Below, piece after piece: positions 24,417-37,327 of a DNA stretch of 64,000 nucleotides; position 1 is the first letter of the stretch, and every line of letters starts with the position of its first letter. Both the position numbers and the translations under genes were made by a program. The stretch lies in NCBI RefSeq assembly GCF_040939305.1, contig NZ_CP162511.1, forward strand, positions 2,852,001-2,916,000, given 5' to 3'. The notes below the pieces were generated by a model, which saw only the letters and a program-made list of their open reading frames with translations, was not told where the DNA came from and searched no databases. This DNA comes from Herbiconiux sp. A18JL235 (GTDB lineage: Bacteria > Actinomycetota > Actinomycetes > Actinomycetales > Microbacteriaceae).

Positions 24417-26618
24417 ATGGAATCGTGGCCAGGATCGGCCTACCCGCTCGGCGCCACCTACGACGGCAGCGGCACCAACTTCGCCCTCTTCAGCGAGGTG
24501 GCCGAGCGCGTGCAACTCTGTCTCTTCGACGACGACGGGAACGAGACCTGCGTCGATCTGACGGAGGTCGACGCCTTCGTCTGGCACGCCTACCTGCCCC
24601 TGGTGCAGCCCGGCCAGCGCTACGGCTACCGCGTGCACGGCCCGTACGACCCCGAGAACGGGCTGCGCTGCAACCCCAACAAGCTGCTCCTCGACCCCTA
24701 CGCGAAGGCGACGAGCGGTGAGATCGACTGGGACCAGTCGCTGTTCTCCTACACCTTCGGAGACCCCGACTCCCGCAACGACGACGACTCCGCGTCGCAC
24801 ATGACCTACGGGGTGGTCATCAACCCGTTCTTCGACTGGGCGGGTGACCGCAAGCTCCGCATCCCCTACAGCCAGAGCGTCATCTACGAAGCCCACGTCA
24901 AGGGCCTCACCGAGCTGCACCCCGATGTCCCCGAAGAGCAGCGGGGCACCTACGCGGGCCTCGCGCATCCGAAGGTCATCGAGCATCTGCTGAAGCTCGG
25001 CATCACGGCGATCGAGCTCATGCCCGTGCATCAGTTCGTGAACGACTCGACGCTCATCGACAAGGGACTCAGCAACTACTGGGGCTACAACACCATCGGC
25101 TTCTTCGCTCCTCAGTCGACCTACGCGTCGGCGGGCGACCGCGGGCAGCAGGTGCAGGAGTTCAAGGGCATGGTGAAGTCGCTTCACGCGGCGGGCATCG
25201 AGGTCATCCTCGACGTGGTCTACAACCACACCGCGGAAGGCAACCACCTCGGCCCGACCATCAGTTTCCGCGGCATCGACAACGCCGCCTACTACCGCCT
25301 GGTGGAAGACGACCAGCGGTACTACATGGACTACACCGGCACGGGGAACACCCTCAACGTGCGCCACCCGCACTCGCTGCAGCTCATCATGGACTCGCTG
25401 CGCTACTGGGTGACCGAGATGCACGTCGACGGCTTCCGCTTCGACCTCGCCAGTGCGCTGGCGCGGGAGTTCTACGACGTCGACCGCCTCTCTACCTTCT
25501 TCGAGCTCGTGCAGCAAGACCCGGTGGTGTCGCAGGTGAAGCTCATCGCCGAACCGTGGGACGTCGGCCCCGGCGGCTACCAGGTGGGCAACTTCCCCCC
25601 GCAGTGGACGGAGTGGAACGGCAAGTACCGCGACACCGTGCGCGACTTCTGGCGCGGCGAACCGTCGACGCTCGGTGAGTTCGCCAGCCGCTTCACCGGC
25701 TCGGCCGACCTCTACGAGCACTCCGGCCGCCGTCCGGTGGCGTCGATCAACTTCGTCACCGCCCACGACGGCTTCACGCTGCGCGACCTGGTCTCGTACA
25801 ACGAGAAGCACAACGACGCCAACGGCGAAGACAACAATGACGGCGAATCGCACAACCGCTCGTGGAACTCCGGCGCGGAGGGCCCCACCGACGACCCCGA
25901 GGTGCTCGCACTGCGGGCACGGCAGCAGCGCAACTTCATCGCGACGCTCGTGCTCTCGCAGGGTGTGCCGATGATCCTCCACGGCGACGAGCTCGGTCGC
26001 ACCCAGGAGGGCAACAACAACACCTACGCGCAGGACTCGCCGCTGTCGTGGGTGCACTGGGACAGCGAAGACCTGCCGCTCATCGAGTTCACCGCGGCGG
26101 TGCTGCGTCTGCGGAAGGAGCATCCGACCTTCCGGCGCAGCCGCTTCTTCGACGGCCGCCCCGTCAAGCGCGGCGCCGGCGAGCCCCTGCCCGACATCGT
26201 CTGGCTGAACTCCGACGCCAGCGAGATGCAGCCCGAGGAGTGGGATTCGCCGCTCTCGCGCGCCGTCGGGGTGTTCCTCAACGGAAACGGCATCAGGGCA
26301 CGGGATGCGCGGGGGCAGCAGCTCACCGACGTGCACTTCCTCATCTACTTCAACGCTCACGACGAAGACCAGGAGTTCACGCTCCCGTCGATCGAGTACG
26401 GCGAGAGCTGGGACATCGTGATCGACACGGCGGGCGGCGCGGCCGACGCGACGGCGCTCGAAGCCTCCTCGACCCTCTCGGTCGGCGGCAGGTCGCTCGT
26501 CGTGCTCCGCGCCCACCGCGAACCCGAGGTCGAACCCGACCACTCCGTCGCGGCCTCGCTGTCGGCGCAGGCGGACACCACCACCATCGTCATCCCCACC
26601 ACACCGTCGGTCGGCTGA
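24417..26618 (+). CDS. glgX: Glycogen debranching enzyme GlgX (copy 1)
   Basis: 733-aa GH13 enzyme that cleaves alpha-1,6 branches of glycogen or limit dextrin. It has the N-terminal CBM48 domain ([30 protein letters not shown]) and the TIM barrel with nucleophile D343 (GFRFDLA), acid/base E379 (LIAEPWDVG) and D451 (TAHDGFTL), then a C-terminal beta domain and a tail of about 50 residues rich in T and S. AGGAGA precedes the ATG; TACGGT (24386-24391) is a likely -10 box. It leads the operon glgX-treY-treZ, so as TreX it would supply linear chains to TreY. Confidence 0.95.
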   Translation: MESWPGSAYPLGATYDGSGTNFALFSEVAERVQLCLFDDDGNETCVDLTEVDAFVWHAYLPLVQPGQRYGYRVHGPYDPENGLRCNPNKLLLDPYAKATSGEIDWDQSLFSYTFGDPDSRNDDDSASHMTYGVVINPFFDWAGDRKLRIPYSQSVIYEAHVKGLTELHPDVPEEQRGTYAGLAHPKVIEHLLKLGITAIELMPVHQFVNDSTLIDKGLSNYWGYNTIGFFAPQSTYASAGDRGQQVQEFKGMVKSLHAAGIEVILDVVYNHTAEGNHLGPTISFRGIDNAAYYRLVEDDQRYYMDYTGTGNTLNVRHPHSLQLIMDSLRYWVTEMHVDGFRFDLASALAREFYDVDRLSTFFELVQQDPVVSQVKLIAEPWDVGPGGYQVGNFPPQWTEWNGKYRDTVRDFWRGEPSTLGEFASRFTGSADLYEHSGRRPVASINFVTAHDGFTLRDLVSYNEKHNDANGEDNNDGESHNRSWNSGAEGPTDDPEVLALRARQQRNFIATLVLSQGVPMILHGDELGRTQEGNNNTYAQDSPLSWVHWDSEDLPLIEFTAAVLRLRKEHPTFRRSRFFDGRPVKRGAGEPLPDIVWLNSDASEMQPEEWDSPLSRAVGVFLNGNGIRARDARGQQLTDVHFLIYFNAHDEDQEFTLPSIEYGESWDIVIDTAGGAADATALEASSTLSVGGRSLVVLRAHREPEVEPDHSVAASLSAQADTTTIVIPTTPSVG

Positions 26619-26643
26619 CCTCTACCGAACAGGAGACCACCGG

Positions 26644-29004
26644 ATGCGCATGCCCCGGTCGACCTATCGCCTCCAGCTCACCGCCGACTTCACCCTCTGG
26701 GATGCGGCGCGACTGGTTCCCTACCTGAAGCGCCTCGGCGCCGACTGGGTGTATCTCTCGCCCATCCTGCAGGCCGAGCACGGCTCGCAGCACGGATACG
26801 ACGTGACGGACCACTCCCGCGTCGACGAGGAGCGCGGCGGCCCCGACGGGCTCCGCGCCCTCTCGACAGCGGCCCACGAGGCGGGCCTCGGGGTGCTGGT
26901 CGACATCGTCCCGAACCATGTGGGAGTGGCGACGCCGTCGCAGAACCCCTGGTGGTGGGACCTGCTGAAGCACGGAAGGGGATCCCGCTACGCCGAAGCC
27001 TTCGACGTGGACTGGGATGCCGGAGGCGGGAGGCTGCGCATCCCGGTGCTCGGCGACGACTCGCTCGACGCGCTCACCCTCGAGCGCGCCGGCGCCGGCG
27101 CCGGCGGCGAGCCGGTGCTCGCCTACTACGACCACCGCTATCCGATCGCGCCCGGCACCGCCGACGACGGCGCCGACGCCGAGACGGTGCACTCCAGGCA
27201 GCACTACGAGCTGATGAACTGGCGGCGGGAGAGCACCGACCTCAACTACCGCCGTTTCTTCGCGGTCTCCTCCCTCGCCGCCGTGCGGGTGGAGGAGCCG
27301 TGGGTGTTCGACGAGTCGCACGCCGAGATCAAGCGCTGGTTCGACGAGGGCCTCGTCGACGGGCTCCGCGTCGACCACCCCGACGGTCTCGCCGACCCGG
27401 GCGGGTACCTCGAGCGGCTCGCGGAGCTCACCGGCGGCGCCTACGTGCTCATCGAGAAGATCCTCGAGGGCGACGAGCCGCTCGAACCCGACTGGCCATC
27501 GGCCGGCACCACCGGCTACGACGCCCTCGCCGTGATCGACCGGGTGTTCGTCGACCCCGAGGGCGAAGCGGCGCTCGACGCCCTCGACCGCGAGCTGCGG
27601 CTCGCGAGCGGCCTGCCGGTCGAGAGCTATGCCGAGATGATCCACGGCACCAAGCGCGGCATCGCCGACGGCATCCTGCAGGCCGAGGTGAGGCGCATCG
27701 TGCGCGACCTCGAACGAGCGGGCGGCCTGCCCACCGCCACCGACACCGCCGTGGTCCGCGATGCGGTGGCCGAGCTGCTCGCCTGCTTCCCCGTCTACCG
27801 CTCCTACCTCCCCGAGGGGCGCGAGAAGCTCGACGAGGCGCTCGAGCTCGCTCTCGGGCACCGGCCAGAGCTCGAGGGCGTGCTGCGGGAGACCGCGGAG
27901 GCGCTCGGTCGCACGGGCACGGCTCCGAGCATCCGGTTCCAGCAGACCTCGGGCATGGTGATGGCGAAGGGCGTCGAAGACACCGCCTTCTACCGCTACA
28001 CGCGGCTCACCTCCCTCACCGAGGTGGGGGCCGACCCCGACCACTTCGCCGTGACCGTGCCCGAGTTCCACGAGGCGCAGAGGCGCCGGCTCGAGACACT
28101 ACCCGGCAGCATGACGACGCTGTCGACCCACGACACGAAGCGGGCGGAGGATGCCAGGGCCCGCATCTCGGTGCTGGCTGAGCTGGCCGAAGGCTGGGGC
28201 GGGGCTCTGGCGAAGATCCGTTCTCAGCTCCCGCTCGGCGACGGCCCGTTCGAGAACCTGCTCTGGCAGGCGATCGTGGGCACCTGGCCCATCTCCGAGC
28301 AGCGGGCGAAGGCCTACGCGGTGAAGGCCTCTCGCGAGGCGGGCGTCTCGACCGGGTGGCTCGACCCTTCCGACGAGTTCGAGCGCCGATTCGAAGCGGC
28401 GATCGAGCAGGTGTACTCCGACCCGGTGGCGCGGGGTCTGGTCGAGAGCGTGGTGGCCACGATCACGGATGCGGGACGCTGCAATTCGCTGTCCGCCAAG
28501 CTGGTGCAGCTCACCACGACCGGCGTGCCCGACGTCTATCAGGGCAGCGAGCTCTGGGACTTCTCCCTGGTCGACCCCGACAACCGCAGACCCGTCGACT
28601 TCGGTGAGCGCTCCGACCTGCTCGAGCACCAGGACGCCGGGGAGGCGCCTGCCGTCGACGAGCTCGGTGCCGCCAAGCTGCTCGTGGTGTCGGTCGCTCT
28701 GCGGCTGCGCCGCGACCGGCCGGAGCTGTTCACCGGTTACCGCGGGCTCGAGGCCGCGGGCCCGGCCGCATCGCACCTCATCGCCTTCGATCGCGGCGGC
28801 GCGATCACGGTCGCCACCCGCTTGCCGATCGGGCTCGCCCGAAGCGGCGGCTGGCGCGACACCACGCTCGACCTGCCGACGGCACGCAACGGGTACGTCG
28901 ACGCCCTCACCGGCAGGCTCGTGGGCGCCGGGCCCGTCAGTGTGAGCGACCTGCTGTTCCATTATCCGGTCGCGCTGCTGCAGCGCATCGACGACGAGGA
29001 CTGA
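26644..29004 (+). CDS. treY: Malto-oligosyltrehalose synthase
   Basis: 786-aa GH13 isomerase converting the reducing-end alpha-1,4 bond of maltodextrin to alpha-1,1, giving maltooligosyl-trehalose. The N-terminus STYRLQL and the segment YVSPILQ-like [19 protein letters not shown] are TreY hallmarks. Catalytic residues D244 ([10 protein letters not shown]), E271 (LIEKIL) and D497 ([10 protein letters not shown]) are intact. It lies 25 nt after glgX with AGGAG, and 5 nt before treZ. Confidence 0.97.
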   Translation: MRMPRSTYRLQLTADFTLWDAARLVPYLKRLGADWVYLSPILQAEHGSQHGYDVTDHSRVDEERGGPDGLRALSTAAHEAGLGVLVDIVPNHVGVATPSQNPWWWDLLKHGRGSRYAEAFDVDWDAGGGRLRIPVLGDDSLDALTLERAGAGAGGEPVLAYYDHRYPIAPGTADDGADAETVHSRQHYELMNWRRESTDLNYRRFFAVSSLAAVRVEEPWVFDESHAEIKRWFDEGLVDGLRVDHPDGLADPGGYLERLAELTGGAYVLIEKILEGDEPLEPDWPSAGTTGYDALAVIDRVFVDPEGEAALDALDRELRLASGLPVESYAEMIHGTKRGIADGILQAEVRRIVRDLERAGGLPTATDTAVVRDAVAELLACFPVYRSYLPEGREKLDEALELALGHRPELEGVLRETAEALGRTGTAPSIRFQQTSGMVMAKGVEDTAFYRYTRLTSLTEVGADPDHFAVTVPEFHEAQRRRLETLPGSMTTLSTHDTKRAEDARARISVLAELAEGWGGALAKIRSQLPLGDGPFENLLWQAIVGTWPISEQRAKAYAVKASREAGVSTGWLDPSDEFERRFEAAIEQVYSDPVARGLVESVVATITDAGRCNSLSAKLVQLTTTGVPDVYQGSELWDFSLVDPDNRRPVDFGERSDLLEHQDAGEAPAVDELGAAKLLVVSVALRLRRDRPELFTGYRGLEAAGPAASHLIAFDRGGAITVATRLPIGLARSGGWRDTTLDLPTARNGYVDALTGRLVGAGPVSVSDLLFHYPVALLQRIDDED

Positions 29005-29009
29005 ACGAG

Positions 29010-30823
<1,814 letters not shown>

Positions 30824-30827
<4 letters not shown>

Positions 30828-32047
30828 CGGCGGGTGCCGTTGCGCTCCGCGGTCTCGCCGGAGGCGGGTGAGCGCATGAGGGAGGCGGGGCGCAGGATGT
30901 CGGTGCCGAAGCGCGCGGCCACCTTGTCGATGGTGCGCTCGGCGTCGTGCCACCCTTCGGAGGGCACCGTCTCATCGGCCCAGAGCGAGGGTTGGTGGAG
31001 CGTCTCGCCCGCCTCGGTGAGCTGCTCGACGCGCACGCCGATGAGCCTGACGGGGGCGCCGTCCTTCCAGGCGGCCTCGAACACGCTCGACACCTCGTCG
31101 TAGATGCGCTTGCCGAGGTCGGTGTGCTCGCCGAGGGTGCGCGAGCGCGAAATGGTGGTGAAGTCGGAGAAGCGGAGCTTCAGCGCCACCGTCTTGCCCA
31201 CGAGCCCGGCGGCACGCAGCCGCGCGGCGACCCGGTTCGACTGGTGCAGCAGTTCGCGGCGCAGCACCTCGGGCGAGCGCTCGTCGACGTCGAAGGTGCG
31301 CTCGTGCCCGACGCTCTTCTCCTGCGAGGTGGTCACGACCTCGCGCGGGTCGATGCCGTTCGCCAGCTCGTGCAGTCGCGTGCCGGCGGCCTCGCCGACG
31401 GCGGCCACCACCGTGCCGAGCGGGGCGGCGGCGAGCTCGCCGACCGTCATGAGGCCGTAACGCTCGAGGTGCTCGGCGGTCTTACCGCCCACACCCCAGA
31501 GCGCCCGCACGGGAAGCGGATGCAGGTACGCCAGCACCTCCGACGGGCGGATGACGAGCATGCCGTCGGGCTTCGCCCTCCCGGAGGCGAGCTTCGCCAT
31601 GTACTTCGTGGGGGCCACGCCCACCGAGCAGGTGAGCCCGGTCTCGGCGAGCACCCGCGCCCGCAAGGCCGTAGCGATGACGTCGGACTCGCCGAGCAGC
31701 CGCCTGGCACCCGACACGTCGAGGAAGGCCTCGTCGATGCTGAGCGGCTCGACGAGCGGCGTGACCTCGCGGAACAGCGCCATCACCTGGCGCGACGCGT
31801 CGCGGTAGCGCTCCATGTGCGGCTCGAGCACGACGGCCTTCGGGCACAGCCTCAGTGCGGCGCCGACGGGCATCGCGGAGTGCACGCCGTACGCGCGCGC
31901 CTCGTAGGTGGCGCTCGTCACCACGGCGCGCGCCGAGCGCCCCCCGACGATCACCGGCTTGCCCATGAGCTCGGGCCGCTCGAGCAGTTCGACGGAGGCG
32001 AAGAACGCATCCATGTCGACGTGCAGGATGGGCGGACTGGGCTCCAT
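30824..32047 (-). CDS. dinB: DNA polymerase IV (Y family)
   Basis: Translesion polymerase, 407 aa. Metal-binding residues are seen as D11 ([14 protein letters not shown]) and D105/E106 ([12 protein letters not shown]); the finger region [22 protein letters not shown] and the helix-hairpin-helix region [19 protein letters not shown] follow, then the little-finger domain. The C-terminus ends in a basic tail and no obvious beta-clamp pentapeptide is visible, except QLTEAGETL, which is weak. TAGGCT (32054-32059) lies 6 nt upstream of the ATG; no LexA box is evident. Confidence 0.95.
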
Positions 32048-32187
32048 GCTGAGAGCCTAAGCCGCGCCACCGACATCGTGGGCACCCGCTCTCGGCCCGC
32101 CCACCGGATGCGCTCAGAATTCACACAGACGACAAGAAAAGACTGTGCGGTGGCCGCGCTCGCTGCCCCCGGATCCGAAAGTCACCC

Positions 32188-33528
32188 GTGAACGCTCTCC
32201 TCGACCTCGGCATCCTCTCCGGGCCGCTCGTCATCGCCGTCTACCTGCTCGCGGCCGCGGCGTGCGTGCTGCTCGTCGTGCGCCGACCCGGCCCGCGCTG
32301 GACCCGCCGCGCGTGGCTGGTCACGGCTGCCGTCGCCGCGGTCGTCGGGGCACTCCTCGGCCTCGGGCTGACCTGGCTGCTCTCCGATCAGCTCGACCTG
32401 TTCGGCGCCGTGCTCACGCCGGTCGTGCGCACCTGGATCGCGGTGGGCTTCGCCGCCATCGCCGTCGCCGCGGCCTCGCTCTGGCACCCCCGGCCGCTCC
32501 GCGGCGTCGCCGCGTCGCTCGCCATCGTGCTCTTCGCCGCCACGACGGCCATGTCGATCAACATCGACTTCGGGCAGTACCCGACGGTGCGCAGCGCACT
32601 CGGCCTCAGCGCCTTCGCGGGCAACGCGCTGCCGAGCTTCGGCCCCGACGGCTCGCCCACCGACTCCGCCTCGGGCGGCGGGGCCGACTCGACGGCTGCC
32701 CTCGCCGACTGGACACCGCCGGCCGGCATGCCCGCGCAGGGCTCGGTGAGCTCGGTGACCATCCCGGCCACCGCATCCGGCTTCAAGGCCCGCCCCGCCG
32801 TGGTCTACCTGCCGCCGGCGGCGCTCACCGCCAACCCGCCGAAGCTGCCCGTGCTCATCATGATGTCGGGGCAGCCCGGCACCCCCGACGACCCGCTGAC
32901 CACCGATCACCTGCAGCAGAGCCTCGACGCCTACGCCGCGGCCCACAAGGGTCTCGCCCCGATCGTGGTCTCGCCCGACCAGCTCACCGACCCGGCCGTG
33001 AACCCGATGTGCGTCGACTCGCCGATCGGCAACTCGGCGACCTACCTCACCGTCGACGTGCCGAACTGGATCCGCGCCAACCTCCCGGTGCTCCCCTCCC
33101 CCACCTACTGGGGAATCGGCGGGCTATCCCAGGGCGGCACCTGCTCCATCCAGCTCGGGGCCGCGCATCCGGAGCTGTTCAGCGCCATCATCGACGCCTC
33201 GGGCGAGGAGTTCCCCACCCTCGGCGACGAGCAGAAGACCATCGACCAAGGCTTCGGAGGGGACGCGGCCGCGTACGCCGCCGCGCATCCCGCGGCCATC
33301 ATGGCGGCGAAGGCCCCCTACACCGGCACCATCGCGGTGTTCGGTGTGGGCAGCGCCGACGACGCCTTCAAGCCGGGCGTGCAGCGCCTGTACGCCGACG
33401 CGAAGGCCGCGGGCATGGACGCCACCTACATCGAGGTTCCCGGCAGCGCCCATGACGCCACCACCTGGTCGTCGGTGTTCCAGCAGGGTCTCGGCATCGT
33501 CGCCGACCACTGGGGTCTCGACCGGTGA
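32188..33528 (+). CDS. Membrane-anchored esterase (esterase D/mycolyltransferase-like)
   Basis: 446-aa protein with four N-terminal transmembrane helices (residues about 10-30, 42-62, 72-95, 105-125) and an extracytoplasmic alpha/beta hydrolase domain. The nucleophile elbow is GGLSQGG with S314; GQPGTPDDPL, ASGEEFPTLGDEQ and a late SAHDATTW-type His follow the esterase-D pattern. The next gene, an MprF-like synthase, starts 4 nt before its stop (GTGA). A role in removing aminoacyl groups from lipids is inferred from that coupling and from the Pseudomonas pairing of aminoacyl-PG synthase with its hydrolase; other acyl esters remain possible. Confidence 0.82.
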   Translation: MNALLDLGILSGPLVIAVYLLAAAACVLLVVRRPGPRWTRRAWLVTAAVAAVVGALLGLGLTWLLSDQLDLFGAVLTPVVRTWIAVGFAAIAVAAASLWHPRPLRGVAASLAIVLFAATTAMSINIDFGQYPTVRSALGLSAFAGNALPSFGPDGSPTDSASGGGADSTAALADWTPPAGMPAQGSVSSVTIPATASGFKARPAVVYLPPAALTANPPKLPVLIMMSGQPGTPDDPLTTDHLQQSLDAYAAAHKGLAPIVVSPDQLTDPAVNPMCVDSPIGNSATYLTVDVPNWIRANLPVLPSPTYWGIGGLSQGGTCSIQLGAAHPELFSAIIDASGEEFPTLGDEQKTIDQGFGGDAAAYAAAHPAAIMAAKAPYTGTIAVFGVGSADDAFKPGVQRLYADAKAAGMDATYIEVPGSAHDATTWSSVFQQGLGIVADHWGLDR

Positions 33529-36104
33529 CCGCGGCACCCGGTGGCCGGGTCGCTCACGAGGTCGTTCGCGAGCGCCGCCCGGCCGTGACCCGAGTGCTGC
33601 GCCTGGCCAGACGGATGCTGCGCCTGGCACGCAGCATCCCCGTGGCCTGGGTGGTCACCGCGCTCGTCGTCGCGGCCAGCGTCACCCGTCTGGCGTTGAA
33701 GCCCGGGCGGGCCCGCGGCGGCATCGACGCCTTCGTGGCGACCGGCTACGACGCCGTGTTCGTGCACCACGACTGGGCGTCGACGCTCACCTCGGTCTTC
33801 TTCGTGCGGGCTCTGCCTGCGCTCCCCGTGATCGCGATCGTCGTGCTCGTCGGTGTGGGCTGGGCCGAGCGGCGCTTCGGTCATCTGCGCACGATCGTCG
33901 CCTTCGTCGTGGTGACTGTGGTGGGGATCCTCCTCGGGCTCGGCGTGCAGGCCCTCGGCCTCGGGCTCGACCTCTACGCCGCCGAGGTGACGCGCACCTA
34001 CCGCACCGTCGACCCCGTGATCGCCGTCGTCGGGGTGGTGATGGCTGCGAGCGCCTTCGCCGGGCCGCTGCTGCGCCGCCGGGTGCGGGTCGTGCTGTTC
34101 CTCGCGGTGCTCGTGTTCGTGCTGTACTCCGGGCACCCCTCCGACCTGTACCGGCTGTTCGCGGCCATCGTGGGGCTCGTGCTCGGCATGCTGATGCATC
34201 GCGCGGCGACGGGCCGCGCCTCGGCCGGGGCTCCGGGTGTCGTGCCGCGCGCCACCCGCCGCGAGACCCGCACCCTCCTCGCGGCGGTGGTGGCGGTCAC
34301 CGCGCTGGGGCCGCTGGTGTCGATCGTGTCGCCCTCCGGTCCCGGCATCCTCAACCCGCTGGGGGTGCTGTTCCGCGACCCGCTGCGCGACTATGCGGCT
34401 GCCGCGGTGCGCTGCGAGACCGCCACGCTCACGAAGCACTGCGCCGAGGTCGTCGCGCTCTCGCGCCTGGACGGCCCCGGCGCGGTGCTGCTCACGCTGC
34501 TGCCGCTGCTGGCCCTGCTCATCGCCGCGTGGGGGATCCAGCGCGGCCACCGGGTCGCCCTGTGGCTCGCCATCGGGGTGAACGTGGTCTCGGCCGTCCT
34601 CGCCGCCGTCTACTTCGGGTTCATCCCCCTCGTCGCCTCCGACTCGCGCTCGTCGCTGCCTGCCCGCCTCGCCGAAGACCATCTGGCCTTCGAGGTGGTG
34701 AGCGCGGCGGTACCGCTCCTCATCGCCGTGCTCCTGGTGTCGTCGCGGTGGCTGCTCCCCGCCCGCTCCGACGGCAGCGACGGGGCGCTGCGCTTCCTCG
34801 CCAGGGTGACCGCCCTGTTCGTCGTCGTGGCCGCTGTCTACTTCGTCGTCGCAGCTCTCGCCCGCGACCAGTTCACACCGACCGCGAGCCTCGGCGACCT
34901 GCTGCTCGACCTGCCCGAACGCTTCGTGCCGACCGGGTTCCTCGCCCTCGAGCCGGCCGACATCCTGCCCGAGGGGCCGGTCGCGGTCATCGCCACGCAG
35001 TGGGTGGGTCCGCTGTTCTGGATCGGCGTCGTCGTCATGGCCGTGCTCGGCATGCGACCCCACCGACCCCGCGGCGGCGAGAGCGACGACTCGCGCGTGC
35101 GGTCGCTGCTCCACACCGGCGACGGCGCGACCGCCGCCGACGCCCCGTCGACCCTCAGCTGGATGGCGACCTGGCCCGGGCACCACTACTGGTTCTCCCC
35201 CGAGGGAGGCGCCGTCGCGTACCGGGTGGTGAACGCCGTGGCGATCACGACCGGAGACCCGATCGGGCCGCGCTCCGCGCATCCGTCGACCGCCCTCGGG
35301 TTCGCCGCGTACTGCATCGAGCACGGGTGGACGCCGGTGTTCTACTCGGCGACGGATGCGGTGCGCCGCACCCTGCGCGAGGCCGGCTGGTCGTCGCTGC
35401 AGGTGGCGGAGGACACGGTGGTGTCGACGGCGGGCTGGTCGCTCGACGGCAAGCGGATGCAAGACCTGCGCAGCTCCATCAACCGGGCCGACCGGGAGGG
35501 CGTGCACGCGGAGTGGGTGCGCTTCGGCGAGCTCGGCGCCGCCACCCGCGCCCAGATCACCGAGATCTCGGAGTTCTGGGTGGCGGAGAAGGGCCTGCCC
35601 GAGATGGGCTTCACCCTCGGCGGGGTCGACGAGCTGACCGACCCCGAGGTGCGGCTCATGGTGGCCGTCGACGCCGAGGGGAGCGTGCAGGGCGTGACGA
35701 GCTGGCTCCCCACCTTCCAGCAGGGCGAGGTGACGGGGTGGACCCTCGACTTCATGCGGCGCAGGCCCGACGGCATGAACGGGGTGATGGAGTTCCTCAT
35801 CGCCCGCACCATCCAGCAGGCGCAGCTCGACGGGGTCTCGTTCGTGAGTCTGTCGGCGGCGCCGCTGGCCACGAGCGGAGACGACGCCCCCGGCGTGCTG
35901 AGCTACCTCAGCCGGGTGCTCGAACCGGTCTACGGGTTCCGGTCGCTCATGCGGTTCAAGGCGAAGTTCCGCCCCGAGCACCGGCCGCTCCACCTCTGCT
36001 GCCCCGACCCGCTCGCCCTCCCCGGCATCGGGTACGCGCTCGGGCGGGCGTACCTCCCGACCACCTCGACCCGTCAGGCTGTGCGCGCGCTCCGTGTGCG
36101 GTGA
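33525..36104 (+). CDS. MprF/LysX-like aminoacyl-lipid synthase (DUF2156)
   Basis: 859-aa membrane protein. The N-terminal half holds about twelve hydrophobic helices; the first six (FVATGYDAVFVHHDW ... YSGHPSDLYRLFAAIVGLVLG) look rhomboid-like rather than like the Staphylococcus flippase. The C-terminal third (SWMATWPGHHYWFSPEG ... AVAITTGDPIGP ... MRFKAKFRPEHRPLHLC) is the DUF2156 GNAT-fold domain that transfers an amino acid from aminoacyl-tRNA to lipid. No lysyl-tRNA synthetase domain is fused, unlike mycobacterial LysX. It would reduce envelope negative charge and raise resistance to cationic peptides. Amino acid and lipid acceptor are unknown. Confidence 0.85.
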   Translation: MTAAPGGRVAHEVVRERRPAVTRVLRLARRMLRLARSIPVAWVVTALVVAASVTRLALKPGRARGGIDAFVATGYDAVFVHHDWASTLTSVFFVRALPALPVIAIVVLVGVGWAERRFGHLRTIVAFVVVTVVGILLGLGVQALGLGLDLYAAEVTRTYRTVDPVIAVVGVVMAASAFAGPLLRRRVRVVLFLAVLVFVLYSGHPSDLYRLFAAIVGLVLGMLMHRAATGRASAGAPGVVPRATRRETRTLLAAVVAVTALGPLVSIVSPSGPGILNPLGVLFRDPLRDYAAAAVRCETATLTKHCAEVVALSRLDGPGAVLLTLLPLLALLIAAWGIQRGHRVALWLAIGVNVVSAVLAAVYFGFIPLVASDSRSSLPARLAEDHLAFEVVSAAVPLLIAVLLVSSRWLLPARSDGSDGALRFLARVTALFVVVAAVYFVVAALARDQFTPTASLGDLLLDLPERFVPTGFLALEPADILPEGPVAVIATQWVGPLFWIGVVVMAVLGMRPHRPRGGESDDSRVRSLLHTGDGATAADAPSTLSWMATWPGHHYWFSPEGGAVAYRVVNAVAITTGDPIGPRSAHPSTALGFAAYCIEHGWTPVFYSATDAVRRTLREAGWSSLQVAEDTVVSTAGWSLDGKRMQDLRSSINRADREGVHAEWVRFGELGAATRAQITEISEFWVAEKGLPEMGFTLGGVDELTDPEVRLMVAVDAEGSVQGVTSWLPTFQQGEVTGWTLDFMRRRPDGMNGVMEFLIARTIQQAQLDGVSFVSLSAAPLATSGDDAPGVLSYLSRVLEPVYGFRSLMRFKAKFRPEHRPLHLCCPDPLALPGIGYALGRAYLPTTSTRQAVRALRVR

Positions 36105-36157
36105 GTGCGCCCTCCGCAGGGGGTGAGCAATCTCCGCGCGGGAGTAGCGTGGCGAGC

Positions 36158-37159
36158 ATGGAATTTCGATACCTCGGACGCAGCGGACTCAAGATCTCGG
36201 AGATCACCTACGGCAACTGGCTGACGCACGGCTCGCAAGTCGAGAACGACATCGCGACGGAATGCGTGCGGGCAGCGCTCTCGAACGGCATCACCACCTT
36301 CGACACAGCCGACGCCTACGCGAACACGGCGGCCGAGGTGGTGCTCGGCGACGCGCTCGCCGGCGAGCGGCGCGAGTCGCTCGAGATCTTCACGAAGGTC
36401 TACTGGCCCACCGGCCCGAAGGGCCCGAACGACTCGGGGCTCTCGCGCAAGCACATCCTCGAGTCGATCGACGGATCGCTGCGCCGGCTGAAGACCGACT
36501 ACGTCGACCTCTACCAGGCGCACCGCTACGACTACGAGACACCGCTCGAAGAGACCATGCAGGCCTTCGCCGACGTGGTGCGGCAGGGCAAGGCGCTCTA
36601 CATCGGCGTGAGCGAGTGGAACGCGGAGCAGCTGCGCGCCGGCCACGCGCTCGCCCGCGAGCTCGGGGTGCAGCTCATCTCGAACCAGCCGCAGTACTCG
36701 ATGCTCTGGCGCGTGATCGAGGGCGAGGTCGTGCCGGCCTCGGAGGAGCTCGGTATCTCGCAGATCGTCTGGTCGCCCGTGGCGCAGGGCGTGCTCACCG
36801 GCAAGTACAAGCCCGGTCAGCCAGTGCCCGAGGGCAGCCGCGCCACCGATGAGAAGGGCGGCGCCGACATGGTGAAGCGCTTCCTGCGCGACGACGTGCT
36901 CGAAGGGGTGCAGCGGCTCACGCCGGTCGCCGACGAGCTCGGGCTCACGCTCGCGCAGCTCGCCATCGCGTGGGTGCTCGCGAACGAGAACGTCGCCTCG
37001 GCGATCATCGGCGCCTCCCGGCCCGAGCAGGTGGAGTCGAACGTGAAGGCCGCGGGCGTGACGCTGCCGCAGGAGGCGCTCGACCGCATCGACGAGGCGC
37101 TCGGGGGTCTCGCCGAGCGCGACCCGGCGCTCACGACGTCGCCGGAGACGCGCCCCTGA
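36158..37159 (+). CDS. Aldo/keto reductase (Kv-beta-like)
   Basis: 333-aa NADPH-dependent oxidoreductase with the (beta/alpha)8 pattern MEFRYLGRSGLKISEITYGNW, GITTFDTADAYANTAAE (catalytic Asp and Tyr), TKVYWP, DYVDLYQAHRYD and the cofactor segment AIIGASRPEQVESN. This is the YghZ/Kv-beta subgroup. Substrate unknown. TAGCGT (36145-36150) lies 7 nt upstream of the ATG. Confidence 0.93.
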   Translation: MEFRYLGRSGLKISEITYGNWLTHGSQVENDIATECVRAALSNGITTFDTADAYANTAAEVVLGDALAGERRESLEIFTKVYWPTGPKGPNDSGLSRKHILESIDGSLRRLKTDYVDLYQAHRYDYETPLEETMQAFADVVRQGKALYIGVSEWNAEQLRAGHALARELGVQLISNQPQYSMLWRVIEGEVVPASEELGISQIVWSPVAQGVLTGKYKPGQPVPEGSRATDEKGGADMVKRFLRDDVLEGVQRLTPVADELGLTLAQLAIAWVLANENVASAIIGASRPEQVESNVKAAGVTLPQEALDRIDEALGGLAERDPALTTSPETRP

Positions 37160-37206
37160 GGCTCGGGCGGGGCGCGTCGGCCTCGGCGTGACCCGCCGCC
37201 CCTCGC

Positions 37207-37315
37207 GGGGTGCGCCGGGTCGACGCCTCGCCGCGGCTTTCGGGGTGCGCCGGGTAGGCGCGGCTCGCCGCGGCTTTCGGGGTGCGCCGGGTTGGCGCGG
37301 CTCGCCGCGGCTCGC
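37207..37315 (+). repeat. Three imperfect 35-37-bp tandem repeats
   Basis: Copies begin at 37207, 37242 and 37279, each with GGGGTGCGCCGGGT and then CTCGCCGCGGCT. They fill the gap between the aldo/keto reductase gene and the convergent acetyltransferase gene. Each copy can form a GC-rich hairpin, so the block may end transcription from both sides. Confidence 0.85.
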
Positions 37316-37327
37316 GGTCGGCCGAGA

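Noticed and set aside
33426..35993. 855-codon open frame on the minus strand
   Set aside because: It is antisense to the MprF-like gene, has a low-complexity composition full of R, G, E, H and D, and no family motif. At 70% GC such long shadow frames are expected.
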